From an uncultured Saprospiraceae bacterium (GTDB lineage: Bacteria > Bacteroidota > Bacteroidia > Chitinophagales > Saprospiraceae): DNA of 45,457 bases. The stretch lies in NCBI GenBank assembly GCA_937941095.1, contig CALDYJ010000100.1, positions 1-45,457 of the forward strand, in the 5' to 3' direction. Positions 44,318 to 45,457 of this stretch are shown in pieces. Within the stretch, counting starts at the first letter, position 1, and each line of letters begins with the position of its first letter. The position numbers and the translations under genes were made by a program. Below the pieces are notes generated by a model. That model worked only from the letters and a program-made list of their open reading frames with translations, did no database searches and was not told the DNA's origin.

Positions 44318-45457
44318 TCAATTTTTAAAGACTACTTCCAAACCATTACATATTTTTTTAGCCGCTAGCTCTAAATCTTCATCGGTATGTGCTGCGGAAA
44401 CGAAACCTACTTCGTATCCACTTGGACCTAAATAGACCCCATTTTGGAGTAATTCATGATGAAGGATTTTAAACTTCTCCATGCTTTCCGGATCAATTTG
44501 ATCTGCTGATTTAATTTGCTCTTTTGTAAAAGCAAGCCAAAATATTGAACCAATCGATTGGATGGAAAAATCATAATCTCTTTCGTGAGCAAAGGCTGTA
44601 ATTTGGGACACAAATTTTTGAGTTTTGACCTCCATCTGATCATAAAATCCAGGTTCTAGCAATTGCTTTAAAGCAGCATAGCCAGCGGACATCGCAACAG
44701 GATTAGCTGAGAGTGTTCCTGCTTGATAAACAGGGCCATCAGGAGCAACATGGCTCATGATCTTTTTACTTGCTCCATAAGCTCCAACAGGCATACCTCC
44801 CCCAATTATTTTCCCATAAGTTATAATGTCAGGTTGTATATTGTAATGAGCTGCAGCACCTTCAAATCCAGTTCTAAATCCAGATATTACTTCGTCAAAG
44901 ATTAAAAGGCTGCCATGTCTATAGCATTTTAGTCTTAGACATTCTAGGAAATGCTGATCTTGTAACAATAAGCCATTATTAGCTGGTATTGGTTCAATGA
45001 TGATAGCAGCGACTTCATCACCTAGTTTTTGCATGGTTTTGTTCAATGCATCAGTATCTGCTAAGGGTAAGACTATGGTTTCTTCGACAAAACTTTGTGG
45101 AATACCAGCAGAAGTACTTTCACCAAATGTTGCTAATCCAGAACCAGCTTTGACCAAGAGAGAATCTACATGGCCATGATAGCATCCTTCAAATTTTATG
45201 ATTTTTTTTCTTCCAGTGACACCTCTTGCTAAACGAATCGCAGACATGACCGCTTCAGTTCCAGAGCTGACAAATCTGATCATATCGAGGTACTTATTGT
45301 TTTCGATAATCAATTTCCCCAATTGATTGCCAAGTTTAGTTGGCGTTCCAAATGAAGTCCCTTTTGAAATGGTTTCTATGACCTCCTCTCTGATCATATC
45401 GTTGTTATGCCCCAAAATTAATGGCCCCCAAGAACAACAGAAATCTAAGTATTCATA
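44318..45457 (-). CDS. hemL: Glutamate-1-semialdehyde 2,1-aminomutase (5' end beyond window)
   Basis: Partial: 379 residues are present and roughly 50 N-terminal residues lie beyond the right edge. The frame continues to the last base, reading YEYLDFCCSWGPLILGHNND, so the first internal Met or TTG is not the true start. Family landmarks are FVSSGTEAVMSAIRLARG, GCYHGHVDSLLVKAGSG, DEVISGFR and ITYGKIIGGGMPVGAYG, the last containing the PLP-binding lysine. The enzyme converts glutamate-1-semialdehyde to 5-aminolevulinate, the entry to heme by the C5 pathway. It is convergent with the trypsin-like peptidase gene (7 bases between stops). With hemJ 6.5 kb away it shows heme synthesis in this region, but the genes are not an operon. 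Confidence 0.97.
   Translation of the reverse strand, partial: YEYLDFCCSWGPLILGHNNDMIREEVIETISKGTSFGTPTKLGNQLGKLIIENNKYLDMIRFVSSGTEAVMSAIRLARGVTGRKKIIKFEGCYHGHVDSLLVKAGSGLATFGESTSAGIPQSFVEETIVLPLADTDALNKTMQKLGDEVAAIIIEPIPANNGLLLQDQHFLECLRLKCYRHGSLLIFDEVISGFRTGFEGAAAHYNIQPDIITYGKIIGGGMPVGAYGASKKIMSHVAPDGPVYQAGTLSANPVAMSAGYAALKQLLEPGFYDQMEVKTQKFVSQITAFAHERDYDFSIQSIGSIFWLAFTKEQIKSADQIDPESMEKFKILHHELLQNGVYLGPSGYEVGFVSAAHTDEDLELAAKKICNGLEVVFKN

Noticed and set aside
37292..45457. hemJ and hemL as a heme operon or cluster
   Set aside because: They are 6.5 kb apart, separated by three unrelated genes on the opposite strand, so proximity is probably incidental.
1..45457. tRNA, rRNA, CRISPR arrays, insertion sequences, prophage or attachment sites
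   Set aside because: No cloverleaf-like segment, regularly spaced repeats, transposase, integrase or phage structural gene was seen on either strand.

Overview
The window is a low-GC chromosomal stretch from a member of the Bacteroidota, most likely of the Saprospiria/Lewinella type. The evidence is: three secreted proteins with C-terminal type IX secretion (T9SS) sorting domains; a SprB-type repeat; a dockerin-like domain of the kind I associate with Saprospiraceae; lipoproteins with acidic residues after the lipid cysteine; signal peptides ending in A-Q; and start codons preceded by A/T-rich sequence rather than clear Shine-Dalgarno sites. The species placement is inference from protein style. 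I see no rRNA, tRNA, CRISPR, insertion sequence or phage gene.

Layout. 1-644: an SH3-domain protein lacking only its first base. 811-8175: GH57/DUF3536 glycosidase, a secreted Kelch propeller, and dnaE (replicative polymerase alpha subunit). 8637-9971: two tandem 219-aa outer-membrane barrels. 10312-13308: secreted M28 peptidase overlapping a TlpA-like thioredoxin lipoprotein, then a peroxiredoxin-like lipoprotein. 13547-24481: two convergent operons that look like one exopolysaccharide system. The plus side holds a GT-C-like membrane protein, a lipoprotein and a doubly membrane-anchored GH5-like glycosidase. The minus side holds a TPR/outer-membrane barrel, a STAS protein, a MOP flippase and a GT4 glycosyltransferase. 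24720-26201: DUF975 membrane protein and an HSL-type hydrolase. 26203-30510: a 1435-aa secreted protein with 14 cysteine-bearing repeats. 30701-37273: three surface-type lipoproteins, the last (carboxypeptidase-like, SprB and SdrD-B-like domains) leading directly into an ECF sigma factor and an inner-membrane protein with a long linker and a C-terminal barrel-like domain. 37292-45457: hemJ, an S9 peptidase, a MATE transporter, a trypsin-like peptidase with a dockerin-like domain, and a partial hemL.

How the parts fit. Housekeeping genes (dnaE, hemJ, hemL) are scattered among envelope and secretion genes. The strongest candidate for an undescribed system is the 11-kb convergent polysaccharide locus. 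It has the logic of Pel-type export (TPR scaffold plus barrel, GT4, flippase, periplasmic hydrolase) but adds a GT-C-like protein, repeated NTF2-like periplasmic domains and a STAS protein, and has no visible c-di-GMP receptor. A 10-bp hairpin followed by a U tract sits in the leader of its minus-strand operon and could act as an attenuator. The second candidate is the lipoprotein - sigma factor - trans-envelope barrel operon, which could carry a surface signal to transcription.
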